A stretch of DNA of 64,000 nt from Bacillus sp. SORGH_AS_0510 (GTDB taxonomy: Bacteria; Bacillota; Bacilli; Bacillales; Cytobacillaceae): assembly GCF_030818775.1 (NCBI RefSeq), contig NZ_JAUTAU010000001.1:71001-135000 (forward strand), written 5' to 3'. The notes beneath the pieces are model-generated. The model did no database searches. It saw only the letters and a program-made list of their open reading frames with translations, and had not been told where the DNA came from. Below are positions 46,917-57,323 of the stretch, one piece after another. The translations under genes and the position numbers were made by a program. The number at the start of each line of letters is the position of its first letter. Position 1 is the stretch's first letter.

Positions 46917-47450
46917 TTATAGTTTTTCAATCTGTGTAAAATCAAGCTCCACTGGGGTATCACGGCCAAACATATTAACAAGAACTTTAAGTTTTGCTTT
47001 ATCTTTGTCCATTTCTTCAACAGAACCAGTGAAGTTTGCAAATGGGCCTTCTTTAACGCGGACTGTTTCACCAATTTCATAGTCAACATCGACGCGTTTT
47101 TCTTCTACACCCATACGTTTCAATAATACAGTTACTTCTTCTGGTAATAACGGAGTTGGTTTTGATCCTGATCCAGCCGACCCGACGAATCCAGTTACTC
47201 CAGGTGTATTACGAACAACATACCAGGAATCGTCTGTCATAACAATCTCAACTAATACGTAACCTGGGAACACTTTACGCTTTACTACTTTTTTCTTACC
47301 GTTTTTAATTTCTGTTTCTTCTTCTTCTGGAACGACTACGCGGAAGATTTTATCTGCCATACCCATTGATTCAACACGTTTTTCAAGGTTGGCTTTTACT
47401 TTGTTTTCATAACCAGAGTAAGTATGAACTACATACCAATTCTTTTCCAT
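46917..47450 (-). CDS. nusG: Transcription elongation/pausing factor NusG
   Basis: 177 residues. NGN domain (WYVVHTYSGYENKVKANLEKR, VFPGYVLVEIVM) and KOW domain (VRVKEGPFANFTGSVEEMD). In Bacilli NusG promotes sequence-specific pausing and intrinsic termination. Its message starts beyond a terminator-like hairpin, see 47515. Confidence 0.98.
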   Translation of the reverse strand: MEKNWYVVHTYSGYENKVKANLEKRVESMGMADKIFRVVVPEEEETEIKNGKKKVVKRKVFPGYVLVEIVMTDDSWYVVRNTPGVTGFVGSAGSGSKPTPLLPEEVTVLLKRMGVEEKRVDVDYEIGETVRVKEGPFANFTGSVEEMDKDKAKLKVLVNMFGRDTPVELDFTQIEKL

Positions 47451-47514
47451 TTAAGAGGACTAGATGTCCGTCCCTCCCTATTTCTTTAAAATACAAACTA
47501 TTTTTTAAGCAAAT

Positions 47515-47538
47515 AAAAAACCCGTCAAAACGGGCTTT
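47515..47538 (-). terminator. Terminator between secE and nusG
   Basis: CCCGT / ACGGG stem with a TTTG loop, then T6 on the minus strand. It is preceded by the palindrome TTTTAGCTAAAA. It lies between a probable nusG promoter and nusG. Confidence 0.75.
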
Positions 47539-47565
47539 TAGCTAAAATTTCCTTTGATGTTTACC

Positions 47566-47571
47566 ATTATA
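47566..47571 (-). promoter_or_regulatory. Extended -10 promoter upstream of nusG
   Basis: TGG-TATAAT on the minus strand, with TTGAAT 19 nt further upstream inside the end of secE. Confidence 0.6.
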
Positions 47572-47588
47572 CCATGAAAGTTGGTTTA

Positions 47589-47771
47589 TTATTCAAGAAT
47601 TAAACGAATCAATTTTGAAATTCCTAAATCAAGAACAGCAAAGAATGCTGCGAAAAAAACAACAGTCGATAAAACAGTAGCAGTAGAACGAACTAGCTCA
47701 CTGCGCTTTGGCCAGCTTACTTTTCTCATTTCACGAGCAATATCACTGAAAAACTTCGTTATGCGATTCAT
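47589..47771 (-). CDS. secE: Preprotein translocase subunit SecE
   Basis: 60 residues from ATG 47771. Cytoplasmic amphipathic part with EMRKVSWPKRSELVRST, then one membrane helix; the short Gram-positive form. It clamps SecY in the translocon. It follows rpmG by 48 nt. Confidence 0.97.
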   Translation of the reverse strand: MNRITKFFSDIAREMRKVSWPKRSELVRSTATVLSTVVFFAAFFAVLDLGISKLIRLILE

Positions 47772-47819
47772 ATCTGTAACCCCCAAAATCTAAAAAATAA
47801 CTGCAAAAATCTATCTGAA

Positions 47820-47966
47820 TTATTTTGTTTCCCGGTGGATTGTATGGGTGGCGCAGGTTTTACAGAACTTTTTCAACTCTAATCTTTCTGTTTGTTCCTG
47901 CTTGCTGACGGTCGAATAATTCCTTGAGCCACAATCAGCACATGCAAGAATTACTTTTTTACTCAT
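47820..47966 (-). CDS. rpmG: 50S ribosomal protein L33
   Basis: 48 residues. Zinc-binding form with CADC near the N-terminus and CKTC near the end, and the NYSTVSKQ block. Too short for usual ORF cut-offs. It lies between sigH and secE as rpmGB does in B. subtilis. Confidence 0.94.
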   Translation of the reverse strand: MSKKVILACADCGSRNYSTVSKQEQTERLELKKFCKTCATHTIHRETK

Positions 47967-48083
47967 ATTCGACACCTTCAAACAATTTTCTTTTATATCC
48001 TCAAAAATGTAACATGACCCCTACTTAAAGTCAATATCATTGGGAGCGGATTCACCAGAATGCCATTTCCTCTTTTTGTTAAT

Positions 48084-48734
48084 TTATAATGAGAATTCGC
48101 GAATTTCTAAATACCGTTCCAGCTTTCTTTTTACACGCTGCAGGGCGTTATCAATCGATTTCACGTGACGGTTTAGCTCCTCAGAGATCTCTTGATAGGA
48201 CTGACCATCCAAATAAAGAGCCAGTACTTTTCTTTCTAAATCGCTTAATAATTCAGTCATTTTAATTTCTATGTGATCAAATTCTTCTTGATTAATGATC
48301 AATTCTTCCGGATCCAGTACCTTTGCACCAGATAAGACATCCATCAATGTACGATCGGACTCTTCATCATATATAGGCTTGTCCAAAGATACATAAGAGT
48401 TTAACGGAATGTGTTTTTGCCGGGTTGCGGTCTTAATAGCTGTAATAATCTGACGTGTGATACACAGCTCAGCAAATGCCTTAAAGGAAGTAAGCTTGTC
48501 CTCACGGAAATCACGAATAGCCTTATAAAGCCCAATCATTCCTTCTTGAACAATATCCTCTTTATCTGCTCCAATTAAAAAATAGGACCTTGCTTTTGCA
48601 CGTACAAAATTACGATACTTATGGATTAAATAATCCAATGCCTCACTATCACCTTGGTGCACTAAATCGACTATTTCCTCATCTTCCATTACGAAAAAAT
48701 GTTCGTTGACCTTTGTCCCGAAGTCCGTACTCAA
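48084..48734 (-). CDS. sigH: RNA polymerase sigma-H factor (Spo0H)
   Basis: 216 residues from TTG 48734 (GGAGGGG 6 nt upstream); a frame to 48779 is rejected. Region 2 KYRNFVRAKARSYFLIGADKEDIVQEGMIGLYK and region 4 DLERKVLALYLDGQSYQEISEELNRHVKSIDNALQRVKRKLE match SigH. It controls entry into sporulation and competence, supporting a spore former. Confidence 0.97.
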   Translation of the reverse strand: MSTDFGTKVNEHFFVMEDEEIVDLVHQGDSEALDYLIHKYRNFVRAKARSYFLIGADKEDIVQEGMIGLYKAIRDFREDKLTSFKAFAELCITRQIITAIKTATRQKHIPLNSYVSLDKPIYDEESDRTLMDVLSGAKVLDPEELIINQEEFDHIEIKMTELLSDLERKVLALYLDGQSYQEISEELNRHVKSIDNALQRVKRKLERYLEIREFSL

Positions 48735-48803
48735 GTAGATCCCCTCCACCGAACAAGCATAGATACTAATATTATACATTAGAAAATTTTTGAAGTCTAT
48801 CGC

Positions 48804-49313
48804 TCATTTCTGTCCTCGGCGCCATTTTTCAAAAATTTCTGCAAGTTCCTCACTGATCGGTATTTTGGATACGGGTTTTTTCTCTTGAATTTTCTTTACG
48901 CTTTTTTCAATTCCCTTTTCTATGGTCGACATTTCAATGAGCAGCTCTCGAGCGGATTTCCTGAGGGCTCCTTGTCCAAAAATGGCCCATTGTTCCGTAA
49001 AATCAGATGTCGCTACATGAATCTGTGTCTTACGATTACTAAGGCTAATGGCCATTTTCTCAATCCGCTCATCGGCTGTTTCATTTTCTTTCGTAAAAAT
49101 AACTTCTACCTGATGGTTCTTATATTTCTTTTCTGTTCCTTGCACAAAATGGGCATCAAATACAACAATGACACGAAAACCCGAGAACGCTTGATATTCA
49201 GCCATTCTTTCTATCAGCCGATCGCGTGCAGCTGGTAAATCCCTTTCCTTCAGCACCCTTAGCTCCGGCCAGGCTCCGATAATGTTATATCCGTCGACAA
49301 GCAGAATATCCAT
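48804..49313 (-). CDS. rae1: Ribosome-associated endoribonuclease Rae1 (YacP, NYN domain)
   Basis: 169 residues from ATG 49313. NYN/PIN-like nuclease: ILLVDGYNIIGAWPEL, VVFDAHFVQGTE, and TADERIEKM with acidic metal ligands. In B. subtilis Rae1 cleaves mRNA in the ribosomal A site during translation. It follows rlmB by 4 nt. Confidence 0.93.
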   Translation of the reverse strand: MDILLVDGYNIIGAWPELRVLKERDLPAARDRLIERMAEYQAFSGFRVIVVFDAHFVQGTEKKYKNHQVEVIFTKENETADERIEKMAISLSNRKTQIHVATSDFTEQWAIFGQGALRKSARELLIEMSTIEKGIEKSVKKIQEKKPVSKIPISEELAEIFEKWRRGQK

Positions 49314-49317
49314 AAAA

Positions 49318-50061
49318 CTACCTCTCGAGAGGATTGCGTTTACGGTATACCTCATACATGAGCAAAGATGCTGCAACTGAGGCATTTAGAGAGGTGACCT
49401 TTCCTACCATTGGCAAATTGATAAGGAAATCACATTTGTCCCGAATAAGTCGTCCCATTCCTTTTCCTTCACTGCCAATTACCAAGCCAAGTGGGAGTGT
49501 TCCATCCAACTGTCGATAATCTAACTCTCCCTTAGCATCCGTACCAGCAATCCATAATCCTCGTTCCTTTAATTCATCGATGGTACGTGCCATATTGGTA
49601 ACACGTGCTACTGGTATATACTCAATCGCTCCTGTTGAGGCTTTTGCAACCGTGGCAGTCAGCCCAACTGCCCTTCGCTTGGGAATGATAATACCGTGTG
49701 CGCCTACTGCATCTGCCGTCCGCATGATGGATCCCAGATTATGCGGGTCCTCAATTTCATCCAACAGTAAAAAGAACGGTGTTTCATTTCTCTTTTCTGC
49801 CGCTTGGAATAAGTCATCAATTTCTGCATATTGATAGGCAGCCACGTATGCAAGGACTCCCTGATGGTTTTCATCCGAAATTTGATCAATCTTTTTCTTT
49901 GGCACAAACTGAACAAGCACGTTCGCTTCTTTAGCTAATTGGGTAATTTGCTGCATTTGACCACGCTGCGATCCTTCAGCAATTAATATTTTATTAATAT
50001 CCCTCTCTGATTTAAGGGCTTCAATGACTGGATTTTTTCCTACGATATATTCCTGACTCAT
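49318..50061 (-). CDS. rlmB: 23S rRNA (guanosine-2'-O)-methyltransferase RlmB
   Basis: 247 residues. N-terminal L30e-like substrate-binding domain, then a SPOUT knot with [34 protein letters not shown] and [22 protein letters not shown]. Overlaps mrnC by 4 nt. Confidence 0.94.
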   Translation of the reverse strand: MSQEYIVGKNPVIEALKSERDINKILIAEGSQRGQMQQITQLAKEANVLVQFVPKKKIDQISDENHQGVLAYVAAYQYAEIDDLFQAAEKRNETPFFLLLDEIEDPHNLGSIMRTADAVGAHGIIIPKRRAVGLTATVAKASTGAIEYIPVARVTNMARTIDELKERGLWIAGTDAKGELDYRQLDGTLPLGLVIGSEGKGMGRLIRDKCDFLINLPMVGKVTSLNASVAASLLMYEVYRKRNPLER

Positions 50062-50483
50062 CCAACTGTACCTCCTTTCTGTTCTTCAACATAGGTAAAG
50101 GCTTTTTCAATAAGCTCTTCTAGACGCTCTGTCCGGCCCTGTAAAAACAAGTACCCCATCAATGCTTCAAAGGCAGTGCTGTAACGATAGGTTTGAACAT
50201 CCGTATTTTTGGGGACTGTCCCTGATTTCGCATTTCTTCCTCGCATAACTACGGCCGTTTCTTCTTCGGTTAGCAGATGTGCATCCATCATTTGAAAAAG
50301 AATGTGACATTGGGCTTTCGCCGAGACATACTGGGTTCCGGCACGGTGTAAATGATGCGGTCTTACTTTCCCGCTAAAGAGCAGGTGACGTCTGACATAC
50401 GTTTCAAAGACCGCATCTCCCATATAAGCAAGTGCAAGGCTATTCAATTGTTTAGCATCAACTGTTTCTTCGTACTCAAGCAT
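50058..50483 (-). CDS. mrnC: Mini-ribonuclease 3
   Basis: 141 residues. RNase III catalytic domain without a dsRNA-binding domain: [19 protein letters not shown] and [13 protein letters not shown] hold the acidic residues. It matures 23S rRNA in B. subtilis. It follows cysS by 3 nt. Confidence 0.94.
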   Translation of the reverse strand: MLEYEETVDAKQLNSLALAYMGDAVFETYVRRHLLFSGKVRPHHLHRAGTQYVSAKAQCHILFQMMDAHLLTEEETAVVMRGRNAKSGTVPKNTDVQTYRYSTAFEALMGYLFLQGRTERLEELIEKAFTYVEEQKGGTVG

Positions 50484-50486
50484 GCA

Positions 50487-51884
50487 TTAGCCTCTTTTCC
50501 ATCTTGTACCCTGCGGTGTATCTTCTAGAATGATATTCATTTCTTTCAATTGATCTCTAATTTGGTCAGACAGTTGGAAATTGCGGTCCTTCCTTGCCTG
50601 ATTTCTTTTTTCAATTAATGCATCGATTTCTTCGTCCAACAATTCTTCACTTCCCAATGTTAGCCCTAATACCTGGAATAACTCTTGGAATTGCGCTGTG
50701 AAAGCATCAATGACCGCCGTCGCTGTATTTTTCTCTAAAAGATAATAATTCGCTAATTTAGATAGATCGAATAAGACAGAGATTGCTTTTGCAGTATTAA
50801 AGTCATCATCCATCGCTTCAATAAACTGATCCTTTGCTGCCGCAATTTTATCCAGCCACTCTTGATTATTATCGGTTAAATCTGTGCTTGCCTCTCTTCT
50901 ATGCTGTAAATTCTGATATGAAGTAGTTAACCGTTCAAAAGCTGCCTTGGTGCTTTCCAATAATTCCTCACTATAGTTAATCGGGTTACGGTAATGAACC
51001 GATAACATAAAGAATCGTAATACCTGAGGATTATGTTTTTTGATAATGTCATGCACTAATACAAAGTTCCCAAGTGATTTTGACATTTTTTCATTATCGA
51101 TATTGATATACCCGTTATGCATCCAGTAACGCGAGAAAAGTTTTCCACTCAAAGCTTCCGATTGAGCAATTTCATTTTCATGATGCGGGAAGGTTAAGTC
51201 CTGTCCTCCTGCATGAATGTCAATCGTCTCACCAAGATACTTTTTAGCCATCGCCGAGCATTCAATATGCCAGCCCGGTCTTCCAAGTCCCCATGGGCTT
51301 TCCCAATAGATTTCCCCTTCCTTCGCTGCTTTCCAAAGAGCAAAGTCTAAGTCATCTTGTTTTTTATCTCCCACTTCAATCCTCGCGCCGACACGCAATT
51401 CATCGATTGATTGATGCGAAAGCTTGCCGTAATCATCAAAGTGTCTTGTGCGGAAATATACATCTCCTTCTGATTCATAGGCATAGCCTTTATCAATTAA
51501 CTGGCTGATAAATTCAATTATGATATCCATATTTTCCATTACTCGAGGATGGACATCTGCTTTTGCACAACCTAATGCCGTCACATCTTCAAAGTAAGCA
51601 TTAATAAATCGGTCCGCAATCGTCGGTACATCTTCCCCTAATTGATTGGCCGCACGGATCAATTTATCATCGACATCTGTAAAATTCGAAACGTAATGGA
51701 CATCGTAGTCACGATATTCTAAGTAGCGTCTCACTGTATCGAAGACAATTGCCGGGCGCGCATTTCCTATATGAATATAATTATAAACCGTCGGACCGCA
51801 TACATACATTTTTACTTTTCCTTCTTCTAGCGGTACGAATGTTTCTTTTTTCCGAGACAGTGTATTATAAATTTGAATGGCCAT
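50487..51884 (-). CDS. cysS: Cysteinyl-tRNA synthetase
   Basis: 465 residues. Class I signatures [12 protein letters not shown] (HIGH-type) and EKMSKSLGN (KMSKS), with zinc ligands including the Cys of GPTVY context ([10 protein letters not shown]) and HIECSAM. Its start overlaps the cysE end by 20 nt, so both share the Cys T-box. Confidence 0.97.
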   Translation of the reverse strand: MAIQIYNTLSRKKETFVPLEEGKVKMYVCGPTVYNYIHIGNARPAIVFDTVRRYLEYRDYDVHYVSNFTDVDDKLIRAANQLGEDVPTIADRFINAYFEDVTALGCAKADVHPRVMENMDIIIEFISQLIDKGYAYESEGDVYFRTRHFDDYGKLSHQSIDELRVGARIEVGDKKQDDLDFALWKAAKEGEIYWESPWGLGRPGWHIECSAMAKKYLGETIDIHAGGQDLTFPHHENEIAQSEALSGKLFSRYWMHNGYINIDNEKMSKSLGNFVLVHDIIKKHNPQVLRFFMLSVHYRNPINYSEELLESTKAAFERLTTSYQNLQHRREASTDLTDNNQEWLDKIAAAKDQFIEAMDDDFNTAKAISVLFDLSKLANYYLLEKNTATAVIDAFTAQFQELFQVLGLTLGSEELLDEEIDALIEKRNQARKDRNFQLSDQIRDQLKEMNIILEDTPQGTRWKRG

Positions 51885-52539
51885 TTACTTCGATCCTTTC
51901 TTTTCTAATTCCGTCTAATTCCTGTTTTAATATAGCAAGTTCGTTTTCCATTTCTTTTAAGCGATCAGCAACTGGGTCTGGCAAATCACAATGATTTAAA
52001 TCCTTATCCTTTTTGATTCTTTTCCCATCCTGAATGACCACTCTTCCAGGAACCCCAACCACTGTAGAGTTTGGCGGCACTTCCTTTAAGACAACAGAAC
52101 CGGCACCAATCTTCGAGTTCTCACCGATTGTAATGGAACCGAGCACTTTTGCACCTGTTGCGATGAGGGCATTATCCTTAATCGTTGGATGACGTTTCCC
52201 TTTCTCCTTACCCGTTCCTCCAAGGGTAACACCTTGAAACACGGTTACATTATCACCAATTTCGCATGTTTCCCCAATCACAACTCCCATGCCATGGTCG
52301 ATAAAAAATCTTCTGCCTATTTTTGCCCCAGGGTGAATTTCAATTCCCGTAAAGAACCGGCTTACTTGAGATATAACCCTGGCAACGAAAAATAACTTTT
52401 TCTTAAAAAATGCATGTGCAAGCCGATGAGCCCAAATGGCATGTAAACCTGAGTATGTTAAGATAACTTCTAAATAACTTCTTGCTGCAGGATCTTGTTC
52501 AAAAACAACTTCAATATCTTCTTTCATCATTTTGAACAT
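51865..52539 (-). CDS. cysE: Serine O-acetyltransferase
   Basis: About 224 residues; the ATG at 52539 is 8 nt from GGGGGAG, while the ATG at 52545 is too close. Left-handed beta-helix acetyltransferase that makes O-acetylserine, the cysteine precursor: [26 protein letters not shown] and the hexapeptide run [19 protein letters not shown]. Co-transcribed with cysS under a Cys T-box. Confidence 0.96.
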   Translation of the reverse strand: MFKMMKEDIEVVFEQDPAARSYLEVILTYSGLHAIWAHRLAHAFFKKKLFFVARVISQVSRFFTGIEIHPGAKIGRRFFIDHGMGVVIGETCEIGDNVTVFQGVTLGGTGKEKGKRHPTIKDNALIATGAKVLGSITIGENSKIGAGSVVLKEVPPNSTVVGVPGRVVIQDGKRIKKDKDLNHCDLPDPVADRLKEMENELAILKQELDGIRKERIEVNGHSNL

Positions 52540-52584
52540 TGCCATTACTCCCCCTTAGTTTAGCTCTATCTTTTAAGAAAATTA

Positions 52585-52711
52585 GAAAAGCGTAAGCGCC
52601 TTGGTCAGCCCCGACAGTTAAATGTTCTTCGGCAAGAAAAGTTGCTCTTTGACTTTTATTGCTGAAGGTTATTTGACCCGAGGGGCTAGGCGCTGGAGCT
52701 AGACAATTCTC
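52585..52711. repeat. Dispersed palindromic repeat, copy C (short form)
   Basis: Same element as copy A, without the 72-bp module. It lies between the Cys T-box terminator and cysE, so it is part of the cysE 5' untranslated RNA. Confidence 0.85.
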
Positions 52712-52740
52712 GAATTGGTTCTTCACTCTCAAAGAATGTA

Positions 52741-53042
52741 AAAAAGCGCCCCTGTCGTTACGACAGAGACGCTTGTGCGTGGTTCCACTCTGATTAGGCA
52801 GTCACTTTACCTACACTTCCCCTGTATGAGAATTGCAGTAGAGCTATTTGTTGCCTCACTCTTACTTGTTAACGGATGATTCCGCCCGTATCTACTAGAG
52901 TTGACTCATTCGAAACGGGGCTCCGAGGGGCACTTCAAAAAATGAGGGGCCTAAACCACTTTCAGCCGGTGATGGTTCTCTCTTAAAAGCATCATTTTTT
53001 TACTTTTCCTCTTCTACGCTTTAAAAAATATTCAATTTATTT
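52741..53042 (-). promoter_or_regulatory. T-box riboswitch (cysteine specifier) upstream of cysE-cysS
   Basis: Minus-strand leader with T-box core AGAGTGGAACCACGC (52777-52791). A terminator pairs AGCGTCTCTGTCG with CGACAGGGGCGCT and ends in T5 (52741-52773). The specifier loop TTTTGAAG is followed by TGC (52930-52932), a cysteine codon. Uncharged tRNA-Cys should allow transcription of cysE-cysS. Confidence 0.9.
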
Positions 53043-53048
53043 ATACTT

Positions 53049-53077
53049 ACTATATTACATTTTTTTCTCAATGTTAA
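53049..53077 (-). promoter_or_regulatory. Promoter of the Cys T-box / cysE-cysS operon
   Basis: TTAACA (53072-53077, overlapping the gltX stop), 17 nt, TATAGT (53049-53054). Confidence 0.65.
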
Positions 53078-54531
53078 CCAATAATTTGATTAATTCTCAT
53101 TTGGACTTTTTGTTTCCCTAAAAGCTCAATCGCTTGTGGAAGGTCTGGTCCATGAGTCTGTCCTGTTACAGCTGCACGAATTGGCATGAAAAGATTTTTT
53201 CCTTTTTGGCCTGTAGACTTTTGAACAGCTTTCATCGCTGCTTTTATTCCGTCTGCCTTGAAGCTGTCTAATTGATCTAACTCAGAGGAAAATGCTTGTA
53301 ACACTTCAGGAACTTGTTCTCCTGTTAGAATTTCCTTTGCATCTTCTTCGTATACAGCCTCATCCTTAAAGAACATGTCAGACAGTTCCACAATCTCAGC
53401 ACCAAAGCTCATTTTTTCTTGTAAAAGAGCAACTAGGCCTCTTACCCACTCATGCTGTTCATCCGTCATATTCTCACTGATTCGTCCAGCTTTGACTAAA
53501 TGAGGTACGGACAGTTCAACCACCCTATCCAGCTCTACCTTTTTCATGTATTGGTTGTTCATCCAAGTAAGCTTTTGCTTATCGAATAAAGCAGGTGACT
53601 TGGAAAGTCTAGTTGCATCAAAAATTTCAATGAACTCTTCTTTAGAAAAAATTTCTTCTTCACCAGCAGGTGACCACCCAAGCAGGGTAATAAAGTTAAA
53701 TAATGCTTCTGGAAGGTAACCCAATTCTTCATATTGCTCAATGAATTGAATAATCGACTCATCCCTTTTACTTAGCTTCTTACGGCTCTCATTCACAATT
53801 AATGTCATGTGCCCAAAAATTGGAGCTTCCCAGCCCAATGCTTCATACACCATTAACTGTTTTGGTGTGTTAGAGATATGGTCATCTCCACGAAGCACAT
53901 GTGAAATTTTCATTAGGTAATCATCGACGGTTACTGCAAAGTTATAAGTTGGCGTTCCATCCTTTTTAATAATTACCCAGTCACCCATACCCTCTGATTC
54001 AAAGGAAACAGTCCCTTTTACCATATCATCAAAGGTATAGGTTTTTCCTTCAGGAACAGCAATACGAATGCTCGGCTGACGGCCTTCACTTTCTAAACGC
54101 TGACGGTCTTCTAGCGTCAGATGACGGCACTTGCCGGAATATTGAGGTGTTTCTCCTCTTTCGGTTTGCGCTTCACGCTCTGCTTCCAGCTCTTCTTCCG
54201 TACAATAACACTTATATGCCTGGCCGCTCTCTAATAATTGATTGTAATATGTTTCATAAATATCATTTCTTTCAGATTGGCGATACGGACCGTATTCTCC
54301 TCCGACATCGACACTCTCATCCCAATCCATGCCAAGCCATTTTAAATATTTAAGTTGGCTTTCTTCTCCGCCTTCAATATTCCGCTTCTTATCCGTATCT
54401 TCAATTCGAATAATAAATTTCCCTTGATTGCTACGTGCAAACAAGTAATTGAATAACGCGGTACGGGCATTTCCAATATGTAAATGTCCAGTTGGACTTG
54501 GAGCGTATCTTACACGAACTTCGTTTGACAT
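53074..54531 (-). CDS. gltX: Glutamyl-tRNA synthetase
   Basis: 485 residues. Class I signatures [15 protein letters not shown] and KKLSKRDES; a zinc-type insertion (CYCTEEE...CRH) near residues 108-140. In Bacilli it is often non-discriminating and also charges tRNA-Gln; this cannot be read directly here. A 308-bp gap upstream holds repeat D. Confidence 0.97.
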   Translation of the reverse strand: MSNEVRVRYAPSPTGHLHIGNARTALFNYLFARSNQGKFIIRIEDTDKKRNIEGGEESQLKYLKWLGMDWDESVDVGGEYGPYRQSERNDIYETYYNQLLESGQAYKCYCTEEELEAEREAQTERGETPQYSGKCRHLTLEDRQRLESEGRQPSIRIAVPEGKTYTFDDMVKGTVSFESEGMGDWVIIKKDGTPTYNFAVTVDDYLMKISHVLRGDDHISNTPKQLMVYEALGWEAPIFGHMTLIVNESRKKLSKRDESIIQFIEQYEELGYLPEALFNFITLLGWSPAGEEEIFSKEEFIEIFDATRLSKSPALFDKQKLTWMNNQYMKKVELDRVVELSVPHLVKAGRISENMTDEQHEWVRGLVALLQEKMSFGAEIVELSDMFFKDEAVYEEDAKEILTGEQVPEVLQAFSSELDQLDSFKADGIKAAMKAVQKSTGQKGKNLFMPIRAAVTGQTHGPDLPQAIELLGKQKVQMRINQIIG

Positions 54532-54600
54532 TTTTACATGGCCTCCGTGCTTAAATAATATAGTTTCAATTGACTATTTTATCACTGTATAGTTTATAAG

Positions 54601-54799
54601 AAAAGAGCAAGCGCCTTGGTCAGCCCCGACAGGCAAATGTTCTTCGGCAAAAAAAGTCCGCCTTTTGACTTTTATTGCCGAAGGTTATTTGACCAGAGCT
54701 GTAACAATCATCGCTTTATCAAGCTATGATTGTTACAAGATACTCAAGGTAGAATATTCAGGACGAAAACTGGCTAGGCGCTGGAGCTGGACAATTCTC
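54601..54799. repeat. Dispersed palindromic repeat, copy D (long form)
   Basis: Same element as copy B with a 72-bp module (54700-54771) at the same internal point. It lies in the gltX-ispF gap; no promoter in the rest of the gap is convincing. Confidence 0.85.
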
Positions 54800-54839
54800 G
54801 AAGTTGAATCTTATACCTTCTGAATATATCAATAAAGAA

Positions 54840-55322
54840 CTATTCATTTACCTTTTTTAATAATACTACTGCTTGGGAAGCAATTCCTTCTCCTCTGCCA
54901 GTAAAGCCTAGCTTTTCTGTTGTCGTTGCCTTTACATTCACTTGATCTGGTGAGGCTTCCAATAATTCAGCAATCCGCACACGCATTTGCTCAATGTATG
55001 GTGCCATCTTTGGTTTTTGCGCGATAATCGTGCAGTCCGCATTCACTAGTTCGTACCCTTTGTCTTTGACTAACTGCCAAACATGTGCCATTAGTTTTGC
55101 AGAATCTGCATCTTTAAAATCTGGGTCAGTATCAGGGAAATGCTTGCCGATATCCCCTTCCCCTATGGCACCTAGGCACGCATCGGATACCGTATGTAAT
55201 AATACATCTGCATCAGAATGACCTAAAAGTCCTTTTTCATATGGAATAGTAATTCCACCTATGATAAGCGGACGGCCCTCTGTTAGTTGGTGTACATCAA
55301 ATCCCTGGCCTATTCGAAACAT
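54840..55322 (-). CDS. ispF: 2-C-methyl-D-erythritol 2,4-cyclodiphosphate synthase
   Basis: 160 residues from ATG 55322 (GGAG 8 nt upstream). MEP-pathway enzyme: [11 protein letters not shown] and [19 protein letters not shown] give the zinc ligands. Overlaps the ispD stop by one nt (TGATG). Confidence 0.97.
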   Translation of the reverse strand: MFRIGQGFDVHQLTEGRPLIIGGITIPYEKGLLGHSDADVLLHTVSDACLGAIGEGDIGKHFPDTDPDFKDADSAKLMAHVWQLVKDKGYELVNADCTIIAQKPKMAPYIEQMRVRIAELLEASPDQVNVKATTTEKLGFTGRGEGIASQAVVLLKKVNE

Positions 55323-56014
55323 CAACAAAACTCCTTTTCTCTCTTTTTCAAAATCGCTTCAGCGAAATACAAATCTTCTGGTGTAGTTAATTTAATATTA
55401 TCGTAATCGCCTTCTACTATAGCAACTGGATGATTCAGCCTTTCTACCAGGCTTGCATCATCTGTCCCAATATAGGAATCCGTGTCTGCTTTTTCGTAAG
55501 CCTCGAGCAATAACGAAATACGAAAAGCTTGTGGGGTTTGTACAGCCCACAAGCTTGAACGTTCGACGGTTTCCACTACGATACCATTTTTAACCTTTTT
55601 CATAGTGTCTTTAGCAGGTACTCCAATAATGGCTGCACCTGTACCAGATGCTTTCTCAGTTAAACGGTGGATTTGTCCTTTTTGAATAAAAGGACGGGCT
55701 GCATCATGAACAAGGATAATTCCACTCGTTTTTACTGTTCGGAGGGCATTATAAATGCTATGCTGACGTTCATCTCCACCTGGCACCAAGCTGATGACCT
55801 TCGTTACGTTATACTTATTTAGCAATCCTTTAAATTCTATTTCATCCTGAGGATGAATCGCTAGAATGATCCCCGTGCATGCTTCATCCTCTTCGAATAC
55901 CTTTAAGGTATGGATGAGCACAGGTATTCCATTAAGTTCTAACAAAAGCTTATTCTTTCCTGCTCCCATTCTTTTTCCCTGGCCTGCCGCCGGGATAATG
56001 ACTTGGTAAGTCAT
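55322..56014 (-). CDS. ispD: 2-C-methyl-D-erythritol 4-phosphate cytidylyltransferase
   Basis: 230 residues. Nucleotidyltransferase loop [17 protein letters not shown], and [10 protein letters not shown]. It makes CDP-ME in the MEP isoprenoid pathway two steps before IspF. Confidence 0.96.
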   Translation of the reverse strand: MTYQVIIPAAGQGKRMGAGKNKLLLELNGIPVLIHTLKVFEEDEACTGIILAIHPQDEIEFKGLLNKYNVTKVISLVPGGDERQHSIYNALRTVKTSGIILVHDAARPFIQKGQIHRLTEKASGTGAAIIGVPAKDTMKKVKNGIVVETVERSSLWAVQTPQAFRISLLLEAYEKADTDSYIGTDDASLVERLNHPVAIVEGDYDNIKLTTPEDLYFAEAILKKREKEFC

Positions 56015-56045
56015 AAAAAAACCCCACTCTGTATATGCTTTTCTG

Positions 56046-57134
56046 TTATAGTGCCTTCTCTAACAACTTTGGTTTGGCAAAGATCATACGGCCGGCTGAT
56101 GTTTGAAGCACGCTAGTTACTAGAACTTCAATTCTCTTACCGATGTATTCTCTTCCTTCTTCTACCACGATCATCGTTCCATCGTCTAAATAGGCAACGC
56201 CTTGGTGATACTCCTTACCGTCCTTAATCACCTGAACTGTCAACTCTTCGCCTGGAAGGACTACAGGTTTTACAGCGTTGGCTAAATCATTAATATTTAA
56301 AACAGAAACGTTCTGCAATTCACACACTTTATTAAGATTAAAATCATTGGTCACAAGAATCCCATTTGTTAATTTTGCTAGTTTCACTAATTTGGAGTCT
56401 ACTTCACTGATTTCTTCAAAATCCCCCTCATAAATTTCAACCTTTATGGCGAGTTCCTTTTGAATTCGATTTAAAATATCCAAACCTCTTCTTCCACGGT
56501 TTCGTTTTAGTACATCAGAAGAATCAGCAATATGCTGTAATTCTTCCAGAACGAATTGAGGAATAACAATCGTACCTTCTAAAAATCCAGTCTGACAAAT
56601 ATCCGCGACACGCCCATCGATAATGACGCTTGTGTCTAATATTTTCATTGCCTTACCCGCAGCTTTTTCTACTTCTTCATCGTTCGCCTTTTTCTTTTGA
56701 CTACGGTTTCCGAATAACCCTAATAGCTCATCCCGCTTTTTAAAGCCTACCTGGAAACCAAGATATCCAAACAGTAAGGTTAGTAAGATTGGAGCAACTG
56801 CATTTAAAATTGGCACTTGAACAGCATTAAGCGCAAAGCCCAATAAAAAGGCGACAAATAAACCAAAAATGAGGCCTAAACTACCAAAAAGGACATCTGT
56901 TACAGGTACTTTTACTAACGAATCTTCCGCCCATTTAATAAAATTAAAGACGTAATCTACTGCCCAAAAGGTAATAAGATAAAATATAATAGCACCTAAA
57001 ATAGCAGTAACATATGAGTTATTTATAAGTGGAATGTCATTCATATGGAGAAGTCTGAACAACTCCGGTAATAACAATATACCAAGCGTACCTCCCATTA
57101 TGAGGAAGCATGCCTGCACAATTCGTTTTAACAT
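56046..57134 (-). CDS. PIN/TRAM-domain membrane protein (YacL family)
   Basis: 362 residues. Four N-terminal hydrophobic segments (about 5-130), a PIN nuclease-like domain starting [15 protein letters not shown] (about 167), with further Asp residues at [10 protein letters not shown], and a C-terminal TRAM RNA-binding domain ([15 protein letters not shown]). Probable membrane-anchored ribonuclease; substrate unknown. Own promoter likely. Confidence 0.9.
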   Translation of the reverse strand: MLKRIVQACFLIMGGTLGILLLPELFRLLHMNDIPLINNSYVTAILGAIIFYLITFWAVDYVFNFIKWAEDSLVKVPVTDVLFGSLGLIFGLFVAFLLGFALNAVQVPILNAVAPILLTLLFGYLGFQVGFKKRDELLGLFGNRSQKKKANDEEVEKAAGKAMKILDTSVIIDGRVADICQTGFLEGTIVIPQFVLEELQHIADSSDVLKRNRGRRGLDILNRIQKELAIKVEIYEGDFEEISEVDSKLVKLAKLTNGILVTNDFNLNKVCELQNVSVLNINDLANAVKPVVLPGEELTVQVIKDGKEYHQGVAYLDDGTMIVVEEGREYIGKRIEVLVTSVLQTSAGRMIFAKPKLLEKAL

Positions 57135-57260
57135 TCCTTCACCTCCTCTAATTCATTATAAACATATTCTTAAAATTGAAACGTAATTTTGATGATTATT
57201 TTTCCAAATTGTTAATCGTTTGAAATCTATTTGTTATGATAAAAAGGAATTACTCCTCAT

Positions 57261-57289
57261 AGGTTAGCACCGGCAAAATACAATGTCAA
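57261..57289 (-). promoter_or_regulatory. Candidate promoter of the PIN/TRAM gene
   Basis: TTGACA (57284-57289), 17 nt, TAACCT (57261-57266), about 125 nt before the start. Confidence 0.5.
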
Positions 57290-57323
57290 ATAATTGGAAA
57301 TCCACTTGCGCCTTCCTTTGCAC

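Noticed and set aside
54541..54600. gltX promoter
   Set aside because: Several TATAAT-like stretches occur but none has a -35 with proper spacing; best pair TGATAA-N16-TATATT is too weak to call.
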